Positions 12,265-24,879 of a DNA stretch of 64,000 bases are shown in pieces. The notes beneath the pieces are model-generated. The model saw nothing but the letters and a program-made list of their open reading frames with translations, did no database searches and was not told where the DNA came from. The first letter of the stretch is position 1. Each line of letters begins with the position of its first letter. The DNA is from Acanthacorydalis orientalis (Eukaryota; Arthropoda; Insecta; Megaloptera; Corydalidae): positions 34,898,208 through 34,962,207 of the forward strand of contig CM068314.1 of NCBI GenBank assembly GCA_034766995.1. The letters are read 5' to 3'. The translations under genes were made by a program, and so were the position numbers.

Positions 12265-13216
12265 ATTAAATTTTATTGTTCTATTTCGTGCATTTGATAA
12301 ATTGTAATTTCATTAAGGTAATATATTAAACAAAGTTACTACATTAAAAATACCATTGTCGTTTTAATATAACAAAGTATTTTAAAACACTACTGATGTT
12401 TTTGTATTATAATACATCATAAACATGACAACTAAACATAGAACTGATCTTTGTCGTCTGCTAATTACAGCATAAATTATTAATATACATACATTCAACA
12501 TTTCAATAATAGTATGTAATATTCCAGAATTATTTGCCAAGGTAATATCAACTATTAAATAATTAATTTGTATATTAAATTATTCTATTAATATAAAAAT
12601 AACATAATTACATCTATCTTTTTTTAAAAAAAATATCTTAGAAAATTTTGTTAAAAGTAAACTTTAACTAAAACAGTTTTAAGACAATGAGAACCTATGT
12701 GTTGTTATTTCAATATCAATGATTTGATTAGTATTTTTACGATTTTAAATAATCATAATATGTTTAAAATAAAGGTTATATGAAAATATTAATTTTTCAA
12801 ATTAGTAAACTGAATAATAACAATTATCATAAATAACGTTTAAAAACTCTAAACACCGGTCTTTCTTCACATAAATTTTCTGTGCCGAATTGCAATATCG
12901 ATCCTAGAATATAATAAAATTCTAGTCATATTTTTTAGAGTATTTTTCAAAATATTAAACAGTTTAGAAGTTAGAACACTTAATATTAAATATTTTCCTT
13001 TCCTAAAAAATCTCTCTTATATCTATAAATAAAACTACTAAATTTCGTGCAGTGAGTAAAATATTAAAATGATTTTGAACTAAAACTAAATTAAAACTAT
13101 TTTTAAAAACGAGCAGAACTGACATGTTAAAAGGTTTAATTGTTTGCTAATTTCGAGAACATTAATTTTCACTGTCAAATTAATAACTTTACACAAAAAA
13201 GTTTTTAAATTATTTA

Positions 13217-13220
<4 letters not shown>
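12265..13220. other. AT-rich non-coding stretch
   Basis: Nothing recognised. Confidence 0.5.

Positions 13221-13262
<42 letters not shown>
13220..13262. repeat. TTTA/(TA)n microsatellite
   Basis: TTTA units lead into a TA run. Confidence 0.9.
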
Positions 13263-13263
<1 letters not shown>

Positions 13264-13399
13264 GTGTAATATATAAAGGTACACATACAATAATTCTTTC
13301 AAAAACATCTGACCCAAAATAATAGCATGCCAATGCGAACACGGAAGATATTCAGTAGCTTGTGTATATTTTTACAAAAAAATGTGTAGTATGTATATA

Positions 13400-13560
13400 T
13401 ATATTTAGTGAAGTTAGTGTTCAGATATAGTGAATACCGTGCAGTTTATCGCGTGATGTCACTGACAGCAGCCTCAGTGGCAAGTGCTATTGTGCTGTTA
13501 AATTAATTTCAAACATGTGCTTGTGTTTTTTTACAAGAGTAAACGTTCAGTATTTAGTGA
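13400..13560. other. Less AT-rich patch with a repeated motif
   Basis: GTTCAGATATAGTGA at 13419-13433 and GTTCAGTATTTAGTGA at 13545-13560 are similar and flank a GC-richer core containing GCGTGATGTCACTGACAGCA. This could be a small control region; no gene is visible beside it. Confidence 0.25.
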
Positions 13561-13747
13561 TTATACATACATTATAAGGTGAGAGATTCAAGATTAATTA
13601 GTTACATTACTTTCATTATAAATCAGAATTTATTAACGTACGTTATTATACACAACGTTCACATTCAACGATATCGTTAATCAGGATTAATGTTCAAACT
13701 TCTTGTTGGTTTTTCATGAATATAAAAGAAAGTTTTTTTACCCGTTA

Positions 13748-13749
<2 letters not shown>

Positions 13750-13817
<68 letters not shown>
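13750..13817. repeat. Compound (TA)n(TG)n(TA)n microsatellite
   Basis: A TG block lies between two TA blocks. Confidence 0.95.
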
Positions 13818-15017
13818 GTTTTTTTCAATATGAAGTAAACTTGAATCCAAAGCTTTATAATTAATATTAAATTTATATCGTTTTCAGAAACAACAATTTT
13901 CAGATTTTGTGTAACTATATTAACCAATTTCATAATTTAACTTTTTATATTTTAATTTATTTCCATTTGTAATTATTTTTCTTATGTGCAACTCTTTACA
14001 AACTTATTTATTCATTATATATCATTTTAATTACAAAATATAAATAAATCCTCGTTTATTTCGTTTCCACATAAATGAATTTACAAGGTTATAAATTTAT
14101 TGTAATAGATGCCTATTTTTCTATTTTAAATTAACATTTTTATTAATTTATAGAATTAATTAGTGAATATTTATCTATAATTCATATACAATCGACATGT
14201 AATATTTCTTAAAAATTAAAGTCTCAGCTTTTATTAATGGTAGGAGCTTACATTTTAATTATAAAGAAAGATTGTTTCAGTTATGAATATATTTGTTTTC
14301 AATGATTATTTTTGATACTTAAACAATTTTAAATTAACAGTTATTGCAATTGTATCCTTAATTGCACTCTTATTTTCTGCAACTAGTTTCGACTTGCACT
14401 CTGTTGATTGAACTTAAAGTTCAACCAATCTTAAAGTTAAAAGCAATTAAGAGTAGCCTCAAAAACGCTAATAAAAGGAAAATAGTTGTACACAAGAAGA
14501 CTACTAATAACAATTTTATATTTTTCTAATCATTCATATTATAATTTTTAAAAGCTTTAGTTCAAAACACAACTTCACACACTAGTATATTTTACTGTTT
14601 TAAATATTATATTATTATCTATGAACTTTTTTACATTTAGAAGAGTAAAATTTTACTTCAATTGAGAATATATTTTGAAGTTTCATCTTTTTATTGTATT
14701 TTTAACTAAGAACATTCCATTTTTTAAACAAACTGTATAAACTACATCTAATGAATAGTAAAAATATTTGACTAAATTTGAGATTGACTACAAAAAAATC
14801 ATAAATATTGTTTTGTTTCTCATGTCTACAAACAGTAAAATGTTAAAAAAATAAAAATAAAGTTTTAAAAAGGAGATGTTTCTAGTCATATAAATAAAAA
14901 TGTATGAACCTTGAATAAGAATGTGTTGTCTCGACTAAGACTCATTGTTTGAGAAAAAAAGAAGTTTGGTTAAAATTATTTATCATATTTTACGAATTAT
15001 TTTATGTAACACACTGT
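13818..15017. other. AT-rich non-coding stretch
   Basis: Contains the odd-centred palindrome TTGAACTTAAAGTTCAA at 14408-14424. Otherwise nothing recognised. Confidence 0.5.
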
Positions 15018-15167
15018 ATATATATATATATATATATAAATTAAAAAAAGGAATTACAATAATGTATCAAAAAATGAAATAATGGAAAAATAAATTTAAA
15101 ATATTGAGTATTTTTCATTCCATATTAATCGGCAAACGTTGTATAATACCTGTTTTAAAACCATAAT

Positions 15168-15240
15168 TATATATATATATATATATATATTATGTATATA
15201 TATATACATAATATATTATTTATATATATGTATATATATA
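15168..15240. repeat. Imperfect palindromic TA-rich tract
   Basis: TA runs are broken by TTATGTA, TACATAA and TTTATATATATG. Confidence 0.85.
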
Positions 15241-16003
15241 TTTTTTTTTAAAAATAACCTAATAATTTTGTAACAATAAGTTATGAATTTCAGGCTTTTC
15301 ATGAAATTTTTTTATACTTAAATAAAACTTTACAATAATTAATATTTTTTTTATTAAAAACACTACTTTAAAACAAATCTTTTGAATAACCATTAAAGAA
15401 GTATCTTGTTATCGAAAATAAATAAAAAAACAATACTTTTAATAATGGCTCAATATAATATTAGTTTGCTCTAGATTTGAATACCTTCTACAATTACAAA
15501 TGTTCATCAAATAAATAATTATTTCATTCCAATGGTAAGATTATATATATATATATAGTATGGTAGTTATCCACGTTTATACTTCAATGAAAATAATTAG
15601 AATCCACACAATGATTAAAACAAAGCAGTACATTTTTAATAATGCACGTAATAAATTCAGCCGAAATACATCAAAGGCAATCTAAACTTGACCTTAATAA
15701 ATGACATCAAAGTTAAAGCAATTTATATAAAGGAATTCTTATTAATAATTCTGTCGTAAATGTAATTACAAATATAATTTTAATCACATGAAAGCTTAAT
15801 AACCTACTTAAGTTGCAATTCCGTACGTAAAAATGTTGTCTGAAATGGTAAATTAATGAAATATTCTTACTTTTATTCTACATCTGCTTTGTATAAACTA
15901 TAGTAAGTGGTTTTAAATTATATTATAGATTTTTATAACAAACGTTATGAATATTTAAATTTGAATTTTTGATTTGATTTTAATTTATGTTTATTTATAT
16001 ATA

Positions 16004-16005
<2 letters not shown>
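15241..16005. other. AT-rich non-coding stretch
   Basis: Nothing recognised beyond a short TA run near 15543. Confidence 0.5.

Positions 16006-16066
<61 letters not shown>
16006..16066. repeat. (TA)n microsatellite with TATG tail
   Basis: TA run ending in three TATG units. Confidence 0.95.
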
Positions 16067-17350
16067 AATGTACGTTAGGATTAAAATTAAATTTATAACA
16101 AAAAAATATGTCATTGACTCACAAATTATACTTCAAAATATTTACACAACTATTTAATGAATACTTGCCAAGATTCTAATAATTCCTATATTTTTTAAAA
16201 AGTCTTCGCATATTTGTGATTTAATACAAACCATCATAAAAATGCTATCAGAGCTGAAAAATAATTCTACAAATTATACATTAATTAATTTTAATTTGCT
16301 CGTTTAATTAACCTAACGTACATACCGTCAAATACGATGGGTAAATTCTAGCATGACACGCATTAGCACTTTTTGACGTTATTTTTGTATTATCTAATTT
16401 TAACTGCGGTTGCTGCTAATAGCTCGGTGTGCAGTAAATTTGTTGTTTTGCGTATTTGAAATTGCATTGATGAGTTTCCTTTTAATTTTAAGCATCCCAT
16501 TCCATTAAAAACATTATATAATGATAATTAACAATTTAAGAATTTAAATCAATTTTAAAATATTAATATATATATATATATATATAATATTTTGAATTAT
16601 AATAAATTATTATAACTTAAGAAAATAACATAATTTTTATTCTCAAATAGAATTAATGAATTAATCCTAATTTGTCATGAAATATAAAGTATGTGTTACT
16701 TTTAAAATATAATATTTATAGGAAATTTCTAATTTTTTTTATCTATTCTTATTAATAATAGGGGGAAAATGTATCAATTGAAACTGAAATGTATTATAAT
16801 AAAAGATAAAAAAATCTTTAAATTCAATTGCTTCTCTATAATTGAAAATATAAATATTGTAATATCAATAATCGAAAATATAAATTTATAATATATTATA
16901 ATTGTCAATAAACATATATAGATGATAACATATTTTATTTGATGTGTTTGAGAACTTGTAAACGAAATTATAAGATTAGATGATGCACTGTTTTTTCTAC
17001 TGATTGTGTGTTGAACACAAAATCTACGAGTCATGCTTTACTAAATGAGATCAAGAGTAATTATTGAAAAATGCGGCCTCATACCAGAAATCTGACACTA
17101 TTTGTAAAGACGAAGAGTAACAAAGTCGAGATTATGCATACATAACCTATATACAAACATTAAGTCATGTTATATCTGATTCAACTGTTTTTCTAAATAG
17201 TATTATATTTTTATAAAAAATACAAATTAATTAATAATAGTGATCAATTAAAAGTTGAGAACATAATTTATTTTCATAAAATAATAATTTATTTTTGTAA
17301 TATAAATCGGTTTCTCAAATGAATTCTTTTTTCACCACACAAGCTACACC
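16067..17350. other. AT-rich non-coding stretch
   Basis: A patch at 16310-16490 and another at 17040-17150 are less AT-rich. Neither holds a convincing frame. Confidence 0.5.
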
Positions 17351-17359
17351 GAGCTTTCG

Positions 17360-17462
17360 ATCAAAAATAACCAATTTGCAATTTATTAATATTTTTAATC
17401 AAAATAATTACTGTGGTTTGTGGAGTGAAAAAAATTCATTTGTGAAAGTGAATTTATCCACA
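17360..17462 (+). repeat. Interspersed repeat X, copy 1
   Basis: Shares with 30560-30664 the ordered blocks GATCAAAAAT, CAAT(T)..ATTTTTAA, TGTGGTTT, AAAATTCATTTGT, AAAGTGAA and TTATCCACA over about 100 bp. Family unknown. Both copies translate partly as NSFVKVxLST, which may hint at an old coding piece. Confidence 0.55.
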
Positions 17463-17560
17463 ATGTCAGACTTTTTTTGTAATAAAAATAAGTTTAAAAT
17501 TACTACTTTTTTGTTTTATGTCTCAATTGACAACCGTCTTAATATGATCGATACACTGGT

Positions 17561-17617
17561 GGTATCAATAGTAACATAATATTTCATACATACATACATA
17601 CATACATACATAAATAC

Positions 17618-17656
<39 letters not shown>

Positions 17657-17733
17657 TGTAAATATATATGTATGTAATGTTGCTACTGATACCCTAAGGT
17701 ATCGATTAGTAATATTAGTATCAATAGTAACAT
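17561..17733. repeat. Four-copy 17-mer cluster around a CATA/TA microsatellite
   Basis: GGTATCAATAGTAACAT occurs at 17561-17577. Its inverted form ATGTTGCTACTGATACC is at 17677-17693, a diverged direct copy at 17698-17715, and AGTATCAATAGTAACAT at 17717-17733. The first two could pair as stems around the intervening (CATA)n(TA)n tract. Confidence 0.75.
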
Positions 17734-17759
17734 TATATATATTTAGAAAAAGAGAGAGA

Positions 17760-19206
17760 GAAAGATTAATCAATAGAGATAAAGAGAGAAATAAATAATA
17801 ATAACATTTTCATTTCTTTTCTACATTTAATAAGAAAATCAATGAGAATATTTCATATTAATTACTCATCCAATATCCCCAGATGTCTGCTATTAGATGT
17901 AATATTGTAGACTTGTTAAATAATGAGGTAGGAAAATATTCATTTTAATCATATTGAACAGTTAAAAAAGATTTGAATATTAAATAACGTCCATGTTTGC
18001 AGCCACATTGAGCAAATATACAATACGTCATTTTCAAATAACTGACAGCATAATCACATGAGTGCTTATTAATTCATAAAAAGTTTGAACTAAACAATCT
18101 TGAATATACTTGGTACTGCAGAATTGCCAATATTAAAAATAAGTATTTAAATCTACTTAGATAACATAAAATACTAAGCTTGTATATTTCGAATTGCACC
18201 ACTCTTCAATCATTTGTTTGTAATACTTGATTAAAATTAAATTTTCAAAAACTATTCACATTGGATTTATTAAAGACCCTTATAACAAATTTTACAAAAT
18301 ACTGCTTTAAACTTTTGTTTACCAAACATTTTCCATGTATTAAAAACAAACAAATTTATACTAATTGATGGTCAAAAGATAAACACATTAATGGTCCATA
18401 CAAATTACTTTGAACAATATTTAACTTAGGATAAATATCCCTTTATTAAATCGCTCAAGTTCTATAACTAAAATGAATCAATTTGTGTAAAATAACTTTC
18501 TATTCACTGGAATAATTAAACCATTAAACCATGAAATAATTTATGTAAATATGTTGTTAGAATAATCGCATGCTTGAAATGTGACAAGTATGCAAGCTTA
18601 TAGAAAATTTACAATTTAAAATATAAATATTTGAACTGAATAAATTATTGTACTAAATCAGAAACGCTTTTTAATTATACAAGTATATGAAATATTAGTA
18701 AAAATTATATATATATATAGCAAACTGAATTTTTTTCTTAAATGAATATGATATTAAATAGGAAAATATTTTATAAAATATATTTCAGTAACTAAAATAT
18801 TTTTTAATCCACAATTTTTCATTTTTATTAAGTATTTTGTTTCCAAATACAGTATTACTAATTATTTAATATAATTTAAATTTATAATACTATTCAACAA
18901 TATTTTTTAGTGACTTTGTTATTTTATACAAATTAATGTGATTAAGTAGGATATAATTCATTAGAAATCTATTTAAAATTAAATAAATTAAATACATTAT
19001 TTATTCTTTAAAATAAAGTACATTTCAATTTAATAAAGATACTAAAATAAAAGATATCATGATTATTAAGAAAATATATAAGAACTAAAGAAAAGTAATG
19101 AAAATATTCTAGGAAATATAAATTATCTCAGAAGAAAATTATTGATTATATAATGTCTTTCTGAAATATTAGTCTATATTTGGGTTATTTTGAATTTTTT
19201 TATTAG

Positions 19207-19207
<1 letters not shown>
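17760..19207. other. AT-rich non-coding stretch
   Basis: Nothing recognised beyond a GA-rich run near 17748-17760. Confidence 0.5.
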
Positions 19208-19271
<64 letters not shown>

Positions 19272-19299
19272 AAATACACATATGATAAATATTACAATC

Positions 19300-19332
<33 letters not shown>

Positions 19333-19340
19333 TATATATA
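19208..19340. repeat. Paired TA tracts
   Basis: TA runs at 19208-19271 and 19303-19340 enclose about 30 nt of unique sequence. Confidence 0.9.
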
Positions 19341-20340
19341 AAATAACAAATTTTAATAATAATACAATAGAAAAACATTTCAAATCAAATACGGTAATAA
19401 GTTTTTAGAAGCTTCTTATCGCCAACTCTTTATGATTTTGTTTCTTTACTGTTTATGCTTAAAGTTTTTAGAACATCTTTACAAAAGCGCAAGATATGAG
19501 TATACAGTGTTCAAAAAACTTATCTTGAAAATTTACGATACAACACTTTTGCCGTATAAAGTTATTTATTTGTACTTACATACAAGTGCTTTACGCTTTT
19601 ACTGAAACAATGTTTCCATTTCATTGTAATGTACCTCGCTACACAATAAATGTCTATTGAAAATAATATAAATTTATTTTGTGTCAGTATGATTTTCTAT
19701 TTATTTCCTTGTTTTTAAATTAAAATATCACTAAAGCAAAAAGATATGCGGTATGGTAAAATGTAATGAAATATATAATTAATGAAGTATTGATGCTGAA
19801 ATTAATGTAAATAATAGTTTAAAATAAGAAAAAATATGTTTAAGAATATTTTTAAAATATATAAAATGTATAACGTTTATTAAAAAATATCATTCATTAA
19901 TGATATATTTCTATCTTAATTGTGTCTTAGAATACCATTGAACATTTTAACTACAAAAATATTTCTGCCAAATAAAGAGAAATAAATTTCTTTAAAAAAG
20001 AAATTCTTATTAAATAAAAGAAGCATCTGTTAATAACAACAAACAGACTTTTCTTTATATGTGTATACGTATTTATTTTTATACACGAGTTGATTAGATG
20101 AGTTACATTCATTTCTCTCATTAAATTATAATGAAGATAATGATAACGAAGAGTAAAAATAATTGATTATTCTTTTCAAAACACATTATTTCCTTAATGA
20201 AATTAATTAAGGATATTAGTAAATTTAATAATTCGTTTATTTTCTTGTTGATTTAAATTAATGATTAAACAAATACAAATACTCAATTTAATACTTAACG
20301 AATTATTAATATTTAAAGTAACTTTACACACAAATGTGTT

Positions 20341-20342
<2 letters not shown>
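19341..20342. other. AT-rich non-coding stretch
   Basis: A mixed patch at 19400-19640 has no clear frame. Nothing else recognised. Confidence 0.5.

Positions 20343-20398
<56 letters not shown>
20343..20398. repeat. (TA)n microsatellite
   Basis: Pure TA run. Confidence 0.95.
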
Positions 20399-20402
<4 letters not shown>

Positions 20403-20528
20403 GTGATCAGTATTTTCATTTAAAACCAAAAATAACATGCTTATAAAAGTTTGAAGGTTAATATCTTCGTGATAATAATACTTTCTGTGACGTTTAAAGA
20501 ACTATTATGAGTGTTTTTTTTTAATATT

Positions 20529-20531
<3 letters not shown>

Positions 20532-20595
<64 letters not shown>

Positions 20596-20596
20596 T
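20532..20596. repeat. (TA)n(TG)n microsatellite
   Basis: Long TA run with a short TG end. Confidence 0.95.
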
Positions 20597-21240
20597 TATG
20601 TATGAATTGTCGTGTGTGTGTTTTCATACACGTATTAATTGCAAACCAGTGAAATTTACACACATTTATTAACTTTTCTATTTATTATTACTTCTATATA
20701 TTAACAAAATATACAAACAAAAATGTTAATAATTATTCTGAAATAAATGTATTACAAGGTTTATTTACAAATTTGTGATGAAGCTCAAAATTATTGTATT
20801 TGATAACTGTGTAATTCCCAGTAATGCAACACTGGATTAGAATAATTCACATAAGAAAAGATAATCGTGATATTATTGCAATAATTAATTGTAAAAAATA
20901 CTTTTTAACAGATGTTCTCAGTGAGTTTTATACCTCTTACTCTTTGCATTAAATTAAGTCTCTTATTACCGCAAGAATATAACAATAAAGTATTGTGAAA
21001 TTTGATTTGCTTGTGTCGTTATGTGTGGTACGTTTATTTTATTGGAGGTTTTCAACCATCACCGGCTGTAGTGATGTCTACAATTAATATTATTGTATTT
21101 TTATTACCTACAGATTAAAAAGTTTTACCATTTTTTTAATTAAACAATTTTCACGAAATTCCTAAGCAAGTGCAATCAAAAAATTTAAAGAAGAAGAATT
21201 TAAAGTAAAATAATATAAAAAGAGCATCATTTTCTAAAAA
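20597..21240. other. AT-rich non-coding stretch
   Basis: No gene or repeat family recognised. Confidence 0.5.
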
Positions 21241-21274
21241 GGAAAGGCATATATATATATGTATGCATATATAT

Positions 21275-21318
21275 GGGGTGATTTCACTAGGCTTCCACAT
21301 GAAAGTATTAAAAAAAAT
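21275..21318 (+). repeat. Solo arm of the palindromic MITE
   Basis: GGTGATTTCACTAGGCTTCC followed by ACATGAAAGTATTAAAAA matches the outer arm of the MITEs at 21374-21566 and 31412-31605. The other arm is absent. Confidence 0.65.
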
Positions 21319-21373
21319 ACATACATATATATATATATAAATAAATATATATACATACATACATACATATTTA

Positions 21374-21566
21374 TAGGTTGATTAAATTTAGGCTTTCACA
21401 TGAAAGTATTAAAAAATTTGCAAAAATTAAAAAAATCATGGTATTTTTTATTTAGTATTTCAGTAAAATTCAATAATAAAACACCAAATAAAAAATAACA
21501 CGATTTTTTTTAATTTTTGCATTTTTTTAATACTTTTATGTGGAAGCCTAAATTTAACCAACCTAT
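21374..21566. mobile_element. Palindromic MITE, copy 1
   Basis: A 193-bp unit whose two halves are inverted copies of each other, roughly 90% alike by eye. The left arm reads AGGTTGATTAAATTTAGGCT then TCACATGAAAGTATT. The right arm is its reverse complement with few changes. Only a short spacer separates the halves, so a single strand could fold almost completely. Outside the arms, CATATTTA and (CATA)n also occur in inverted orientation, so the symmetry reaches about 21346-21594. Terminal TA is compatible with Tc1/mariner-type transposition. It encodes nothing. Confidence 0.75.
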
Positions 21567-21596
21567 AAATATGTATGTATGTATGTATATAAACAT

Positions 21597-21628
<32 letters not shown>

Positions 21629-21725
21629 GCATGTATGTACACATATGACTTTTCAATAGATATTTATTGCAATGATTATAAAAATAATAATTTTGAAATT
21701 CTTAAACACACACATACAAATATAT

Positions 21726-21816
<91 letters not shown>
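21567..21816. repeat. CATA/TATG and (TA)n microsatellites
   Basis: A (TATG)n, (CA)n and (TA)n mixture to about 21630, then unique sequence, then a TA tract of about 100 nt with TACA breaks at 21719-21816. Confidence 0.9.
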
Positions 21817-21817
<1 letters not shown>

Positions 21818-22168
21818 TGTATATAGAAATGATAATTTTCCATGATTTTCACTGAAAAACTCAACGAAAATACTTGTGTAAATAACTTATTAAAGTACGA
21901 GAATAAGAAAAAATGTCAAATGAAATCTAAAATGTTAATTCAAGTACATATAGTAATATTATTTATATATTTTTAATCTAAATGACATATTGCTTGTAAT
22001 AAATAAAATTTTGTAAAAATTTTAGTAAATTATATCCAAGAAAAATATTTTCTTTATATTTACACAGATTTTTGTTTATAATTTTCAGTTCAGGCTGTCT
22101 TTTGGTATAAGTTGTATATTTAAACTGTCAATTTAAAAAATATAGTTTAATTTTCAATATATTTACAG

Positions 22169-22170
<2 letters not shown>
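21817..22170. other. AT-rich non-coding stretch
   Basis: Nothing recognised. Confidence 0.5.

Positions 22171-22224
<54 letters not shown>
22171..22224. repeat. (TA)n microsatellite
   Basis: Pure TA run. Confidence 0.95.
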
Positions 22225-22226
<2 letters not shown>

Positions 22227-22569
22227 GAATGTATATATACACAAGAGGAAGGATATATCTGTGTGTATATTATATAACCGTATTATAAACAATAATTACA
22301 GATAACAACAAATGTAGCAGTTGATTCTTTTTATAAATATATTTGGAAAGAAATCATTTAAAAGATGAATTACAAATTGTTATCAACAATTTATTTAATT
22401 ATTTTAAAGTCGAGAAAATTTTTGATTAAGTCTAATTTTTGAAGGTCGTTTAGTAATAAAATTGAAATCTAAAAGAAATACCTTCAATGGTTATTTATAT
22501 GACAGTAAGAGAATAATAGATTACGTATTGAATTTTTATCATGATTTAGATTAAAATGTTTACGTTTAA

Positions 22570-23270
22570 GATAATACGTTCTTTCACATCGAATAAGTAA
22601 ACAAATCTACGAAAAAATAAATAATCAAGAACGAGTACATTGTCAAGAACGAGCTTAATTCTATTACAACACACACAGTGACACAAAAGTCAATAAATCG
22701 CAGATCCAGATGATAAAAGTCACTTGTATGATTTGTACAAAAGCAATCTCGTATAGTCGCAAACATTTTTTTTTGTTCCGTGTGTAGAAAGTGTATACAC
22801 CTACAACAAGTATGTATTTTAGTGACATTATACTCATACGATTTGATGCTATATTTACAATCTGACATGTGATCAAAATAGCATCTTAACGACAAAACAC
22901 ACATACATAAACATTATGAGAAACAGAATTCGTCGTCAACATGTATACATATATATTGTGGTTTCCTTTTATTTGTGCGCGATGAAAAAGGACACATACC
23001 AACTATATTTGTTGCTCTTGAGTATCGTAAATACAAGAGGCGAATTCGACATGGACACTCTGAAGCTCGAATCGGCTTGAAACACACAATATTGATGTAT
23101 GTAACATGTGTTGCAATCATAAAATATGCCTCGTTCCTTTTGCCCTGAAGGAATAACCTCTGCAACCAGTATGCGCCCGTTCTTTACAATGTTTGTAATA
23201 AATTTTCTTGGAAAATATATTGGATTACATTTATATTTACTTGCCGTTGATTTCAAATAACATTTTGATT
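22570..23270. other. Sequence-complex segment, possible old exon or transposon
   Basis: About 700 bp with little simple sequence and more C and G than its flanks. On the minus strand a 106-codon ATG frame (22904-22584) gives a peptide with ten Cys and a hydrophobic C-terminal third. A 95-codon frame without ATG (23256-22969) includes KNGRILVAEVIPSGQKERG. Neither matches a family I know, and other minus-strand frames overlap them. It is a candidate only because the composition differs from the surrounding desert. Confidence 0.2.
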
Positions 23271-23307
23271 TAAAAACGATTTGTTTAGATTATACACACA
23301 TTACTAA

Positions 23308-23345
<38 letters not shown>
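23308..23345. repeat. (TG)n(TA)n microsatellite
   Basis: A short TG block leads into TA. Confidence 0.9.
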
Positions 23346-23347
<2 letters not shown>

Positions 23348-24036
23348 AGCCAATATATGCTTAAATATTTGTTTATTTATTAGCAAAATCATCTCGGTTA
23401 TCGAAAAACAGATTGTAAATGAAACGAACAAGTAAAATAAAATAAAATTGAAAAACTAAAAATTAAATTGATCAAACACAGTTTTCAGAAATGTCATTAA
23501 TCATGATTTGAATATCAATTATTTTCAACAGACATAAACTCGACATTCCTGACTGTTGAGTGTACAGTATTTTCAATATATAATCAAACAAACAGTCAAG
23601 AATAAAATATTTTATATTACTTACACCTGAAAAACAAAACATAATGATTATGTTGTCTTACAATAGAACATTCAACTAATTTACATGTGAGTGTTTGTTA
23701 TAAAGATGTTCGTATGATGTTAAATATTTTATGAGGCAATTTACAAGAAATTGCTAGATAATTGAGTATGTAAAATACCGTCCTTTTTGAGCATATACAA
23801 TGAAACGTATTTGGTATATAACCCTCATTTTCAAACAAACGACAGATTTCCACACTAAAGATTTCTTGTAATAAACAAAAGGAAACCAATTTGCAACATT
23901 TATCCACAGAATCATAATTTAAGTATGGGCAATACAGGATCCACGAAATTTAATGTAAATATAAAATAAATTACTTTTACTTGCAAAAATATGAAAATTC
24001 AGTTCAAATTTCAAGTGTAGATATACAAAGAAATTA
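23346..24036. other. AT-rich non-coding stretch
   Basis: A 69-codon minus-strand frame near 23700-23907 has no recognisable family and is probably chance. Confidence 0.5.
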
Positions 24037-24086
24037 TATATATATATATAGATAGATAGATAGATAGATAGATATAGATATATATG
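24037..24086. repeat. (TA)n(GATA)n microsatellite
   Basis: A TA run followed by six to seven GATA units and more TA. Confidence 0.95.
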
Positions 24087-24247
24087 TTAAAAATGGAAAA
24101 ATAAATTACAGTAGTAAAAAATATAATATTATAATGAATATGAAATGAAAAGCTTTATCTGTCTATGTTTATAAAATTTAAAGTATTTATGATATTCAAA
24201 TAGTTTTAATTCAGTTTTTTATTTATAACTCAATCAGTTACATTTCA

Positions 24248-24308
<61 letters not shown>

Positions 24309-24392
24309 ACTAAATAGTTAAATATATATATATATATATATATATAAATATATGTATATTTGTGTATATATATATATATATATATATAAATA
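24248..24392. repeat. Three successive TA tracts
   Basis: TA blocks separated by ACATATAAACTAAATAG and ATATTTGTG spacers. Confidence 0.95.
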
Positions 24393-24540
24393 TATATAAT
24401 TATCAATGTGGTTAATAAAATATACATAAAATTCATAGTTATATGGCTATTTTATTTGTAAAATTCAGAACATCTACCATTTGTAGGTAAAGCAGTAAGT
24501 GTACGTAATGTACAAATGTAATTTAGATAATTATAATCCG

Positions 24541-24542
<2 letters not shown>

Positions 24543-24612
<70 letters not shown>
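24543..24612. repeat. (TA)n microsatellite
   Basis: Long pure TA run. Confidence 0.95.
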
Positions 24613-24616
<4 letters not shown>

Positions 24617-24879
24617 CTTTTACATATTTAGAGCAGCACAGTTATTAAGACAAATATCGTTTCTAGTCTCGTATCAACGAAAATGAATGCTTTGTCAAGT
24701 CACGCAAATGTATTTTATTTGCGAAAATTCATAGTGGAACAATACAGACATAGTAAAAGCCTTGTACGTTTACGTTTCACTTCCAAGTATTTCAGAACAC
24801 TATCTAAAAGCATCAACAATATAATTGGGCAATATCTCTGGTTCATGTTAACTAAACCATTTCAAACAAGAGTATAATT

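Noticed and set aside
17586..17672. Regularly spaced CATA units considered as a CRISPR-like array
   Set aside because: They are a simple tetranucleotide microsatellite with no spacers, in an animal genome.
21635..21864. Long '[12 protein letters not shown]' open frames over microsatellites here and at many other places
   Set aside because: They are translations of (TA)n, (CA)n and (TG)n repeats on either strand, have no stop codons for trivial reasons and are not genes.
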